Positions 8,501-16,168 are shown, counted from the stretch's first letter. The stretch: DNA of 64,000 bases from Chlamydiota bacterium (GCA_026398435.1 JAPLSW010000050.1:16567-80566); one strand, 5' to 3'. Numbers and translations are program-made. Notes: a model not told the origin generated them from the letters alone.

Positions 8501-10943
8501 TTTTGAACCCCTCTTCAGATCCTTCAGATTCTCGTTTGTAATACTCAATATGATTGAGACGCCCCATGTAATCATATTCAAATACTTGAATCAGTCCATC
8601 TTTGCCGCGATACCGGTGCAGACTCCCCTCCACATCATATTTAAAAAACTCTTTAGTCCCATTAGGGTGATGAATGGTTGTTGGCTTCCCTCGGACGTTA
8701 TACGTCTTTAAGGTCTTCTTTCCTGTAGGGTCTGTAATAGAAATCGGATTATCGAAGAGGTCATAAGTATAGGTGTATACGGAGCGTATTGAAGAATCTG
8801 ATTGAGGATACGTGATGCTAACGGCCCTTCCTAAATCATCATTTTCGTAGAGTGTTTCATGTCCCAATCGATCTACTTCAGATAGTTTATGCCCCCCATT
8901 ATCATAAGTAAAAAGAGTTTCAAAGGCTTTTCCTTCTGTATCTGTTTCTTCTATACGAACTAGGTTATTTGCTAAATCATAGGCATATTCAACCTGGGTG
9001 GCCAAATTGGAAGTTTTTCTTAAAACCAGATTCTGATTTGTATCATAAGAATAGTGGATCTCGTTACCCATTGGGTCAGTTTCAAAGACAAGAAGTCCAC
9101 GCTGATATCCCTTCAAGAGGCTATATCTATGATCCCCTTTGGCATCATAAATGCTTTGAGTCGCAATATTGCCCTGAGAGTCAAATTGATTAATGGTTCG
9201 TTTTAGAAGAATCGTTTTTTTTTGAGCCACATCATAATATTTTTCGTTGACAATCTCTGGAGCCCCCATATTGGGCAGGTCCTTTTTAGGTACAATGGAT
9301 GTAATAATTCTTTCTTGAACACGATAAATGGTTTTAATATCATCGGAACCTCCATCATCAATGACTTCTCGAATCAAGACTGCATCTTCATTATACTCAT
9401 AAAAATGCCGTTTTTTTATCGTTGAAAATTCATCATCAACATCATTTGAGGGCTCTCCTGCTAAAATATATTTTTTGATAAGGAGATTAGTCCCTTTTCG
9501 ATAGCAAAATTGAATAGCAGATCCCTTTTCATCTCCTTGGACAAATCCCTCGGTATCTTTATCTGAAAAGTAAGAATACTTTTTTACATGAACCTCTCCT
9601 TTAGGCTTCCCATTTTTATTTATCTCCAAAGGACCCGAATTAACACCTGTAAAATTGCCACGCTCCCTTTCCTTAATGAGATTCCCACGGTTTACATCAT
9701 CATAGATATAGGATTTGTAATAAAAGATAGACCCATCTCCATCTTCAATGGAAGTAGAGAGCAAGTAAGATGCAGATTCTCCCTTACCCCAAGATTTTTG
9801 ATGAACTCGATAAAGAAAACCGTCCAAATACTGTTCAATGCTTGTTAACTGACAATCTTCTTCAAAACAATAAACAGTCTTGCGATTCGTGGGATCAGAG
9901 ACTTGTGTACAACCCTTTTCATAAGAAAATTCTGTAGTTGCTAGTTCTCCTGATCCTGTAGGTGTTGTAACAGATTTTACTTTTGAATCCGTGTAATAGT
10001 CTACTTCTACAAAGCGCCCCTCAGGCAGTATTTTCTTTTGCAGAAGAGCGCGTCCCTTAATTATCTGATATTCATAATGTAAATCAGGTCTATTGGATCG
10101 GATTACTTCAGTTAAAAGAGAGGGGCCAGTAGGATCTTGCTCAAAGCAATAATCAACTGTTTGACCATCACTTGCTTCAATATGAATATCATGAGCATAA
10201 TCCAACTTAATCCAAGCCAGAACCTTCTTCTCAGAGGCATTAGTTTCTTTAATAAGAGATACCTGCCCCTGTGGGGTGAACTCATAGAAAATTTTGTTGC
10301 CGCTCGGAAGAATCTCATGATGCAAAATATACATCTCCAAAGAAGGATGCTTGACATAATATCGTTTTCCACCGTTGCAGAGAATCAACTCAAAGCTATC
10401 TGTTTGATGATGAAAGTAGAGTTTATTATTTTTTAGACTCGTCCAAGAATGAATTGAACCTCTAGCCGTGTTGGCAAGGCCTAGAGGCTTTTCTTCAACA
10501 TTAATTGTAAATAGAGATGGTTTAGATCCTGTGCTACTCTGCCATCCTTCATAGGTTAAGATGCTTCCTTCTGGTAAACCCACAAAAACATGAAAGTACT
10601 CAGAGTTCCCTTTAGAAGAGGTGTAACTTTGGTTCGCCTCCTCTTTTTTAATAAAAAGGAAAGTGTGTGGATTAAAGCGCCAACCGCCAAATGAGGCTAT
10701 TTGTAAATCATCCCGGCTACTATAAAATCTAGATAAAATCAAAGGATCTGGAGCAGCTACTATGAGATCGGTTTCTTGCTCTGTGTAATCACCGTGTATC
10801 GTACTGACATTTTCTACCAAGCTGTCTCTGTCTCCTTCTCGGGATCCCAAGCACATGCTTTTAAAATCATTTTCAGTTGCAGTAACAGAGTAAGAGCACA
10901 AGACATGCAGGATCATGTAAAAAATTACTACGATACGTTTCAT
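5511..10943 (-). CDS. secreted RHS-repeat protein with DUF687-like C-terminal domain, 1810 aa
   Basis: An N-terminal signal peptide (IVVIFYMILHVLCSYSVTA) is followed by an RHS N-terminal region (DLIVAAPDPLILSRFYSS, residues ~55-75). Residues ~250-1500 carry many YD repeats (YDxxGxL/I forms such as YDALGRTWGIK and YDLSGRRLSK). The core motif GYRYYDPQLGRWISPDP and the end VDYFGL at residue 1544 mark the usual RHS boundary. The 266-residue tail has GGIGFINGINNT, YNATHNPV and ICHSGGAIHVFNA (Ser ~1705), then SPDHGF, matching my recollection of the Chlamydia DUF687 family with an alpha/beta-hydrolase-like nucleophile elbow. RHS shells normally encapsulate a C-terminal toxin; a toxic hydrolase is inference. 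Confidence 0.9.
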   Translation of the reverse strand: MKRIVVIFYMILHVLCSYSVTATENDFKSMCLGSREGDRDSLVENVSTIHGDYTEQETDLIVAAPDPLILSRFYSSRDDLQIASFGGWRFNPHTFLFIKKEEANQSYTSSKGNSEYFHVFVGLPEGSILTYEGWQSSTGSKPSLFTINVEEKPLGLANTARGSIHSWTSLKNNKLYFHHQTDSFELILCNGGKRYYVKHPSLEMYILHHEILPSGNKIFYEFTPQGQVSLIKETNASEKKVLAWIKLDYAHDIHIEASDGQTVDYCFEQDPTGPSLLTEVIRSNRPDLHYEYQIIKGRALLQKKILPEGRFVEVDYYTDSKVKSVTTPTGSGELATTEFSYEKGCTQVSDPTNRKTVYCFEEDCQLTSIEQYLDGFLYRVHQKSWGKGESASYLLSTSIEDGDGSIFYYKSYIYDDVNRGNLIKERERGNFTGVNSGPLEINKNGKPKGEVHVKKYSYFSDKDTEGFVQGDEKGSAIQFCYRKGTNLLIKKYILAGEPSNDVDDEFSTIKKRHFYEYNEDAVLIREVIDDGGSDDIKTIYRVQERIITSIVPKKDLPNMGAPEIVNEKYYDVAQKKTILLKRTINQFDSQGNIATQSIYDAKGDHRYSLLKGYQRGLLVFETDPMGNEIHYSYDTNQNLVLRKTSNLATQVEYAYDLANNLVRIEETDTEGKAFETLFTYDNGGHKLSEVDRLGHETLYENDDLGRAVSITYPQSDSSIRSVYTYTYDLFDNPISITDPTGKKTLKTYNVRGKPTTIHHPNGTKEFFKYDVEGSLHRYRGKDGLIQVFEYDYMGRLNHIEYYKRESEGSEEGFKRRYYEYNAFHMISEYNPREAITSYTYDGAGRLVTSIKGNQKVEFIYDALGRTWGIKKWKSSTNFTLEIKEYDLLDRVIEERVENREGSILSKTLFVYNRSGQLQQVKGFPQNQESILTQYEYDNFGRLSKTMKGSIQDKKILYDDAYVNLQGQKVQRRIVIDPALNETEEIYDVAGHVIKTLKRTQTGELLSEIESSYDVLENKISDMATVISKGRPLRHYKTEVVLEEETQSKSIIHGKDTLEQNEISYKYNAYGDLIAKYTLGSKNPITYQYSPRGNLRFISYKQGGKEISHQISYDLNKNVTEVKLASSEILKYSYDVNDLLLMEIIKDQWGFYQVSRTYDGEGKIKTLKLPDESVIAYTYDGPFVRSCRRLSKEGKEMYSSKVTARDQMGNCLEEILVGVAGKRNQFWDELGRRVEITTDFFQDKVSKGGYDLLDNMTQTETSAVDDIRYSTKYGYNALSQLISERGSLDHSYSYDSLGNPLEKDGAPYKINDLNQLIETEDAIYSFDPNGNLALKTLSGKTWIYQWNPLNQLISVEDPEQNKVLFTYDLSGRRLSKCVDRKGKKKQVFRYFYLGETELGCVNEKGVIVELKVPSDPHHPQSSASCAIEIKKELYIPLYNLQGNITCLVEPVKRSIVETYRYSAFGEEEIINKKEGIVTESSVANPWRYQGKRIDQETGLIHFGYRYYDPQLGRWISPDPAGDLDGPNLYLFVHNNPISYVDYFGLAAQGNENQSKDFLGYFYGEYEPACYCEAHRTCKRGGDIQNILSSFSPLFAVEGVRSSLQVQSSAYEMGSVDLRSGGIGFINGINNTRQESEGHCARISKYAHGAKVHGIYNATHNPVLDVLDCIAGHFGVSSPPVRLLKEQWNQFIATHGPNENFLQICHSGGAIHVFNALASSPKSIRDRIDVIAVSPGAIVPRKLCHQVYNFASKRDFVPHLDVVGKLRYGDQLFMLNPSPGTPSPDHGFDSHTFQGKIVEVIETYLKDYEGYK

Positions 10944-10946
10944 GCC

Positions 10947-10973
10947 GCCTCTCTTAAAAAAATCAAGAGAGGC
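10947..10973 (-). promoter_or_regulatory. hairpin that would mask the RHS ribosome binding site
   Basis: A perfect 9-bp inverted repeat (GCCTCTCTT / AAGAGAGGC) with a 9-base T-rich loop lies three bases upstream of the RHS ATG. The 3' arm contains the only Shine-Dalgarno sequence (AAGAGAGG), so the folded mRNA would hide the site. This suggests translational control (temperature, antisense RNA or protein binding). A role as a terminator is unlikely because the T run is in the loop rather than after the stem. Confidence 0.5.
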
Positions 10974-11472
10974 TATTAAAGACTACTCTTACGAAAAACT
11001 GCAAATGCTTTCTCTGCTAAGTTTTTTTCGTAAAATGATTTTATCCTTACGAAGTACGAAGGGGGATCTTCCTGCTTTCACCTCAACTCCTTAAAAGAGT
11101 GTTAGTCCCTCTTAGAAACTTTAAAAAATAAGAAAAGTCGATTATTTGATCGAAATATTCGCTATTTATACCCTCCTTCTTATCCCGTTTACATGCATTA
11201 AAATAGGGCAAACAGAAAAGCCTGTAAGACAGGATATTCGTGAAATTTTTTCTTCTCCTTCTTCAATAACTTTAGTTGGAAACGATGTAGAGTGAAATTT
11301 TATCACATAAACATAAAGGGTGGATTTTCCCTCGAAAGATCTGTCATTTCAAGTCTGAGAAGGTCTTCTAAAGCGCCATAACTCTTCAACACACGCAGGT
11401 CAAAGGGTTCAACAGCATCATCAATTACAACGGGGTAGATCATATAACATCCCCAATATTAATATTTTAAAG
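10974..11472. other. long non-coding stretch upstream of the RHS gene
   Basis: About 500 bases without a confident gene. It holds a weak 46-codon minus-strand frame at 11303-11443 (listed separately) and a plus-strand frame without ATG from about 11143 to 11292 (possible TTG start) that encodes a hydrophobic, signal-like start (IFAIYTLLLIPFTC). Both look more like gene remnants than functional genes. I see no tRNA or clear terminator. Confidence 0.4.
11303..11443 (-). CDS. possible small ORF or gene remnant, 46 aa
   Basis: An ATG at 11443 opens a 46-codon frame beginning MIYPVVIDDAVEPFDLR, with GGGGATG a few bases upstream that could act as a ribosome binding site. It lies 29 bases downstream of the ATPase gene on the same strand. 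The sequence is acidic, with no recognised domain. It may be a truncated remnant of a larger gene. Low confidence. Confidence 0.25.
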   Translation of the reverse strand: MIYPVVIDDAVEPFDLRVLKSYGALEDLLRLEMTDLSRENPPFMFM

Positions 11473-12903
11473 TCAAACATAAAAGAACTGAGAGAAATCA
11501 ATAATATCATTAAAGACATCACCTTCTTTGATTGCCTGGCTTACTCCATTAACATGGATAAGAACGGGCCTAACAGACACTCCTTTTGGGGCAGACAAGC
11601 TTTCGATCTTCTTTTCCATTTCTTCAATAACAGAGCTTTTGACCTCAGAGGAGCTAAATTTGATCTCGCATACATAAAGGGTGTTGTGCTTGGTTTGGAT
11701 TAGCAGGTCTATTTGGCATCCTTTCATTCGCTTTGTTTTTCTCTGAAAAAATGGCCCTGCGTTTGAAATATCAGAAATGTCGATCCGAAGAATTTCACAT
11801 AGCTTTTTAAGGTTATTCATAACAAGATTTTCAAATTGTAGACCCATAACGGATTCCCATCCAGGAAGGCTGATGAAAGACTTTGAATCAAATAAGTTTT
11901 TAGAAATTCTATCCTTGTTTGGTTCAATGTACCTCAAATAGAACCTGAGATAGTTATCCTTTAGCCTGAACTTTTTCAATCTAGATTCCTCTTTTGTCGA
12001 TAGATTCCATGTGCAGTCTTCCTGGATAAATCCTGAGAGAGCGAGATTGTCTAAGCATCTTGATAGATATCCACTCTTTTCAATCCCCAAGCTTTCGCTT
12101 ATCTCGTCGAGAGATAGCGATGAGTGATCAAGAGCCTTGACGATATTTCCATATGTTGCTGCTTTTTTAGAGAACAAATCTGAGAAAATTTGATCGAACT
12201 CGCGGAATAAAATCCCATTAGACTGGAAACAAAGTCTTTGAATGTTATCCTCTGATGAGTGTGAAGGAATTATCTCTTCCAGATATTTTGGAATTCCACC
12301 CATCACAGACAGCACTTTGAACTTCTCGTAAGCGCTTACCTTATTTCTTTTAGCACCCCAAAACTCACTACTTTCATTTATGGACAGCTCTTTCAAAACC
12401 AAGTCTAAAGAGATTCGCCCAACAAATCCTGTGGTTTGCAAGATGTTTTCTTCTATCCAGCTAGATACGGACCCACAGATGATCATGATCAGATTTGGAT
12501 TCTCAGAAAAATGTAGGTCCCAGGCTGTTTTGAGCTTTCCAAGAAAATCAGGGTCTTCTGACCCCATCCACGAAATTTCATCTAAAACAATGACGATCTT
12601 TTTGTTTTTGGACAAGTTCCCAAGAAAAGAGAAGTGTTCAACCCAATCGGAAGCCTGCATCTTTGGCATCCCGAAGATCTTGGACATCTGGGCAGAAAAA
12701 TCATCTAATTGTCTTTGCTTATTGATCCCTGGAACTGGGGGAAGACCAGAGAAAATCCAACTGGTTTTATCTGAAACAAACTCTTTAATCAAACGGCTTT
12801 TCCCAACTCGCCTTCTGCCTCTGATCACGACTAAGCTAGCCGACTTTTTTTTCAGTAAAAGCTCTAGGGATTCGATCTCTTTTTTGCGTCCAATGAATTT
12901 CAT
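11473..12903 (-). CDS. orphan ATPase, ATPase_2 domain with DUF234 nuclease-like C-terminus
   Basis: 476 residues. Walker A GRRRVGKSRL at about 29-38 and Walker B IVIVLDEISWMG near 104-115 belong to the archaeal-type ATPase_2 (STAND-related) family. A winged-helix segment (LDEISESLGIEKSGYLSRCL) follows near 270-290. The C-terminal part contains DLLIQ and CEIKFS separated as in PD-(D/E)xK nuclease folds of the DUF234 family. Members are widespread as single genes, their job is unknown, and mobile or defence roles have been suggested. It starts with ATG directly behind a tandem repeat (12911-13018). A long antisense frame at 12380-12949 is a shadow. Confidence 0.85.
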   Translation of the reverse strand: MKFIGRKKEIESLELLLKKKSASLVVIRGRRRVGKSRLIKEFVSDKTSWIFSGLPPVPGINKQRQLDDFSAQMSKIFGMPKMQASDWVEHFSFLGNLSKNKKIVIVLDEISWMGSEDPDFLGKLKTAWDLHFSENPNLIMIICGSVSSWIEENILQTTGFVGRISLDLVLKELSINESSEFWGAKRNKVSAYEKFKVLSVMGGIPKYLEEIIPSHSSEDNIQRLCFQSNGILFREFDQIFSDLFSKKAATYGNIVKALDHSSLSLDEISESLGIEKSGYLSRCLDNLALSGFIQEDCTWNLSTKEESRLKKFRLKDNYLRFYLRYIEPNKDRISKNLFDSKSFISLPGWESVMGLQFENLVMNNLKKLCEILRIDISDISNAGPFFQRKTKRMKGCQIDLLIQTKHNTLYVCEIKFSSSEVKSSVIEEMEKKIESLSAPKGVSVRPVLIHVNGVSQAIKEGDVFNDIIDFSQFFYV

Positions 12904-12910
12904 GCCAGTC

Positions 12911-13038
12911 TCATGTACTAAGATTTCAGCCTGTTCCTACTACATGTAAACGACAAATGTCAATCATATGTAGTAAGATTTAAGCTCAATCCTACTACAT
13001 ATAAACGACAAATGTCAATCATATGATGTGCTAAGCAG
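12911..13038. repeat. tandem ~54-bp repeats with internal inverted repeats upstream of the DUF234 ATPase
   Basis: Two near-identical units, 12911-12963 and 12964-13018, share CCTACTACAT, TAAACGACAAATGTCAATCA and TAAGATTT, and a third partial unit starts at 13019. Across the unit boundary TAGTAAGATT and AATCCTACTA form a 10-bp inverted repeat with one mismatch, and GACAAATGTC is a smaller palindrome. The array ends eight bases before the ATPase start codon. An autoregulatory operator is the simplest reading. Confidence 0.6.
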
Positions 13039-13215
13039 TGCTTTCCACAGGGACATTCAAATTTGATTGATAAAAACAAGAACGTTCGCTCTTAGAAAAA
13101 TCGAAAATTATTCGCTTAGAATAGTCATTACCTCCTCGAATGTGAGATAAAAACATATGCAAATCGGTAATTCTCAATTGGTTACAACGCAGAGATTCGC
13201 TGCTACAAACTACCT
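13039..13215. other. rest of the intergenic region before the AraC-type gene
   Basis: No gene seen. Near 13157-13190 a stretch AATCGGTAATTCTCAATTGG followed by TTACAAC resembles the conserved core (AATCNTTAATTATTAATA) of the two longer repeats at 13216 and 14308, so it may be a third, more decayed copy. Confidence 0.35.
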
Positions 13216-13330
13216 GATCCGTAGCATAAGATCGACAATTGTCGATCTTATGCTACGGGGACAACACAAAGAATCGTTAATTATTAATAGATTACAACAC
13301 TAAAACCCAGACAATCTACACCTGAGCAAC
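13216..13330. repeat. repeat copy 1, containing a perfect 40-bp palindrome, 3' of the AraC-type gene
   Basis: Positions 13219-13238 and 13239-13258 are exact reverse complements (arms of 20 bp, no spacer; left arm begins CCGTAGCATAAGATCG). The following 70 bases (AATCGTTAATTATTAATA ... GAGCAACA) are shared with copy 2 at 14308-14425. It ends four bases before the stop of the AraC-type gene. No T tract follows, so it is not a classical terminator. Confidence 0.7.
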
Positions 13331-13333
13331 AAC

Positions 13334-14188
13334 TTAATTCAAAGGGATATAGAGCTTTGTAATCAGCTTTTCCGGGTCTGTTTTCACGTATTCCATATTA
13401 AAATACTCACAGAATACGGATCTTGTTTCATCGAAATTCTCCCGGCTCTCTGGCAGCCATTTTAAGAAAATCCTATTGAAAGCATCTTCCAACCCTTCAT
13501 AAGGCCCGTTATGCGTAAAGATGGCATACTTCCCTCCTTTCAACACTTGAGATCCTACCTCTCCTTTTCCGGTGACGCCTATCGGGGCGAGAATAGCCGC
13601 ATCACAACGGAGTTTGTCCTCACTTGTCACCTGAGGATCGTCATGAGAAATGCCAAAATATCTAAGTTTCAAGCGGTCTAATCGATTTACATTGATAAAG
13701 CCATTCATAGCCTGCCAAGCCGACGAAAAAGATTGGGTATAATTTCCACATCTTCTAATGAAAAGAAGAGGCATATCTGGAAGGGATTTTTCAATTATCT
13801 CTGGTTTAATCATGAGTAACTCCTTAATTTTCTGGGTCATTATGTCTAACGCAGCATACAGAGATCGATAGCTCTTGGGAGACGACCCTATAAACTGCTT
13901 AAAAGCTTTTGTGAAAGCCGAAGGAGTCTCAAAACTTGCATCCAATGCAATTTCGGTAACTGACCGCTCAGTATACCTTAACTTAGCCGCTGCAGCTTGC
14001 ATTCTCAGTCTTTTGACGTAGTCATGCACTGTCTCTCCAGCAATTGCTTGGAAAATACGATGAAAGTGGAATGGGGAGTAGCAAGCAACTTTTGCTAGCT
14101 TCTCCAGAGTCAGTTCTTCGTCGAGATTTTCCTCGATGTAGATCATGACCTTCAAAACTCTTCTTGCATATTCTTCTGCTTGGTCCAT
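13334..14188 (-). CDS. AraC-family transcriptional regulator with GyrI-like effector domain
   Basis: 284 residues. Residues 8-110 form two helix-turn-helix motifs of the AraC type (LTLEKLAKVACYSPFHFHRI, then VTEIALDASFETPSAFTKAF and the ending GSSPKSYR). Residues ~130-284 are a GyrI/SOUL-like small-molecule binding domain (HNGPYEGLEDAFNRIF). This N-terminal DNA-binding plus GyrI layout is shared by Rob/BmrR-like and SbmC-like regulators that respond to drugs or stress. Its target is not evident; neighbours are unrelated. The gene is bracketed by two diverged direct repeats, suggesting it arrived as an insertion. Confidence 0.9.
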   Translation of the reverse strand: MDQAEEYARRVLKVMIYIEENLDEELTLEKLAKVACYSPFHFHRIFQAIAGETVHDYVKRLRMQAAAAKLRYTERSVTEIALDASFETPSAFTKAFKQFIGSSPKSYRSLYAALDIMTQKIKELLMIKPEIIEKSLPDMPLLFIRRCGNYTQSFSSAWQAMNGFINVNRLDRLKLRYFGISHDDPQVTSEDKLRCDAAILAPIGVTGKGEVGSQVLKGGKYAIFTHNGPYEGLEDAFNRIFLKWLPESRENFDETRSVFCEYFNMEYVKTDPEKLITKLYIPLN

Positions 14189-14307
14189 CCGGGACTCCTT
14201 AGCTTTTACCTATAAACATACTCCATCATCAAAAAAGGAAACTTTTCCATTTTTGCTATTTTTAAAGATTACCTATTCCCCTGTCTAGCTTTAGCGACCC
14301 ACGACCT

Positions 14308-14425
14308 TGATCCACATCATAAGACCAACAAACGTCGATCTTATGATGCGTCGATAAAAAGAGAGAATCATTAATTATTAATAAGTTACAGCAGTGAAAA
14401 TCTAGATTACTTAGAGCCGAGCAAC
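14308..14425. repeat. repeat copy 2, overlapping the 3' end of the kinase-like gene
   Basis: Aligns end to end with copy 1 (about 70% by eye): GATCC start, an imperfect palindrome with 10-bp arms CATCATAAGA (14315-14324) and TCTTATGATG (14339-14348), then AATCATTAATTATTAATA and GAGCAACA. The last bases are the final codons of the gene ending at 14411. Copies 1 and 2 lie on either side of the AraC-type gene in the same orientation. Confidence 0.6.
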
Positions 14426-15334
14426 ATCTTCATTGGAGAGAATCCGTTGCACTTCTTCCTGAAATTCAGGACAAAGCTCGGGGTAGGTCGCCTGGAGCCA
14501 GATCTCCATTTTTTTGCTAACACGAAGAACTTCACGAAGGTAATTGATCGGATCTTTGATACTCTCATCTTTGATGATACGACCAATATCTACTTCAACG
14601 GCTTTTCCATCGATGAAGCCGTAGTTATTACTAACTCCTCCGTCCTTATCGACGTACCCTTTTTGGCACCGGTCTTTGATTAGGCGAAGAACTGAACTTA
14701 AAGCCTCTAAAGCGCGAGGGGCCTGGCCCTGATCGATGAGATCTGAGACGTAAGGAACTATCATCTGCGCTTTTTTCTGAAGAACAAAAGGAACCTTGTT
14801 AAGAGAAACTAGGTGCTCTTTGCCTACTTTATCGATAAAAGTTACTTTATCATGTAAATAATGAGTTTTATTAAGGTGGACAAAAAGGAGCCCCGTTTCT
14901 TCTTTAAAATCTTCATAGGCCGATTTAAAACTCTCAAAGGTCTCCTGCCTTAACCTCTCTCTTCTTTGGATTTTTTCAAAGCGAAGTTTTTCAAGCCACG
15001 GAAGGGGTAGATAATTCAGCCAATATTTAGGAGTCAGCCTTCTCATTTTAAAGAATTTAATTACATATTTTTGATCTTCAGAGATGAAAATATAACAGTG
15101 AGCACCAGAATCAAAGTAATAAAAATTTTGATGTAGGACATCTTCGATCTTAGTAAATTCTGCAGAGGTGGGAGGCTTTTGGATTAACGCGTCGCGAAAA
15201 ACAAAATTCGAGCTAATTTTAGCAGTAGAAAATCCGGACGGCTTATGACAAAATTGAAGTCCAATAATAAAAAGCATAACAGGCCAGAGTACCAGCAGAG
15301 AAAGCTTAAAATATTGTTTGTGTCTTTTCTTCAT
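14411..15334 (-). CDS. hypothetical membrane-anchored protein, possibly kinase-like
   Basis: 307 residues with an N-terminal hydrophobic segment (LSLLVLWPVMLFIIGLQF, residues 12-29). The remainder has SGAHCYIFISEDQKYVIKFF, resembling the first strands and Lys of protein-kinase-like folds, and later YVDKDGGVSNNYGF followed by VEVDIGRI, which resembles a degenerate catalytic loop (DxxxxN) and DxG motif. I infer a kinase-like fold; it is not a recognised family. Its start is 87 bases from the divergent methyltransferase start. Confidence 0.6.
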   Translation of the reverse strand: MKKRHKQYFKLSLLVLWPVMLFIIGLQFCHKPSGFSTAKISSNFVFRDALIQKPPTSAEFTKIEDVLHQNFYYFDSGAHCYIFISEDQKYVIKFFKMRRLTPKYWLNYLPLPWLEKLRFEKIQRRERLRQETFESFKSAYEDFKEETGLLFVHLNKTHYLHDKVTFIDKVGKEHLVSLNKVPFVLQKKAQMIVPYVSDLIDQGQAPRALEALSSVLRLIKDRCQKGYVDKDGGVSNNYGFIDGKAVEVDIGRIIKDESIKDPINYLREVLRVSKKMEIWLQATYPELCPEFQEEVQRILSNEDVARL

Positions 15335-15421
15335 ATTATGTGTTTTTCCGCAGAGGAAATCATTGCCTCAGAAACTAAATTGTGCAATCATCATCATTTT
15401 AAAATTTTTAGCAATCAAGAA

Positions 15422-16168
15422 ATGATATCACGAACAATTACCAGCCTGCAACATCCGTTTGTTAAATATTGTGTGAAGCTCCGCACGGACAAATCCTTTC
15501 GTCAAAAAGAAAGGAAAGTCGTGATCTGCGGCAGCAAGCTCATCACAGAGCTATCCACCTACACGCCCTTAAAAGTTTTATTCGAAACGGATGCTCATAT
15601 TAATGCAGCTAAAGCGGATGAGACCTATATCGTTTCTGAAGAGATCATTAAAAAAATCTCAGGAATGCAGGCTCCCGAACCTGTCCTAGGGGTTATTGAT
15701 ATGCCGGAGGAGGGGGATCTTTCTGCATGCAATTACCTACTTATTTTAGATGGTATTGCAGATCCTGGCAATCTTGGCACCCTCCTGCGAAGCGCTCTTG
15801 CTCTTGGTTGGGATGGGGTATTTCTGCTACACAACACGTGTGATCCCTTTAATGACAAAGCACTAAGAGCTGCTAAGGGAGCAACTTTTCGACTCCCCCT
15901 GCAATCGGGCAGCTGGGATGACCTCCAAATGGTCCTCAAGAAAAAGAAATTTCAAGTTTTATCTGCAGACCTTAAAGGGACCCCTTATAACAAAATTCCG
16001 TGCAGCGCTCCACTAGCCTTAGTTCTTGGGAGCGAGTCTCATGGGACCTCCGCCCAAGTGAAACAATCATTTACACCTATCTCTGTTCCAATGCCCGGCC
16101 CCATGGAATCTTTAAATGTAGCAATGGCGGGAGCCATACTTCTTGCCCACCTAAGAGGATCTAATTGA
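15422..16168 (+). CDS. TrmH/SpoU-family RNA 2'-O-ribose methyltransferase
   Basis: 248 residues from the ATG at 15422. Family motifs are visible: LDGIADPGNLGTLLRSA (motif 1), LVLGSESHG (motif 2) and ISVPMPGPMESLNVAMAGAI (motif 3, which forms the knot and SAM pocket). The N-terminal ~90 residues fit an RNA-binding substrate domain (SLQHPFVKYCVKLR). An upstream in-frame extension to 15245 would overlap the opposite gene and lacks similarity to the family, so the start at ISRTITSLQHP was chosen. The target, 23S rRNA or tRNA, cannot be told. The stop overlaps the rsgA start. Confidence 0.88.
   Translation: MISRTITSLQHPFVKYCVKLRTDKSFRQKERKVVICGSKLITELSTYTPLKVLFETDAHINAAKADETYIVSEEIIKKISGMQAPEPVLGVIDMPEEGDLSACNYLLILDGIADPGNLGTLLRSALALGWDGVFLLHNTCDPFNDKALRAAKGATFRLPLQSGSWDDLQMVLKKKKFQVLSADLKGTPYNKIPCSAPLALVLGSESHGTSAQVKQSFTPISVPMPGPMESLNVAMAGAILLAHLRGSN

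Noticed and set aside
10947..10973. Terminator upstream of the RHS gene
   Set aside because: The T run lies in the loop and no U tract follows the stem; it also contains the ribosome binding site.
12380..12949. 189-codon plus-strand frame
   Set aside because: Antisense to the DUF234 ATPase, whose motifs are clear; no ribosome binding site or domain.
12911..13018. CRISPR-like repeats
   Set aside because: Units are contiguous tandem copies with similar inner sequence, not repeats with unrelated spacers.
15245..15421. 59-residue N-terminal extension of the TrmH-type methyltransferase
   Set aside because: It overlaps the opposite-strand gene start and shows no family similarity; the conserved SLQHPFVK segment begins right after the ATG at 15422.
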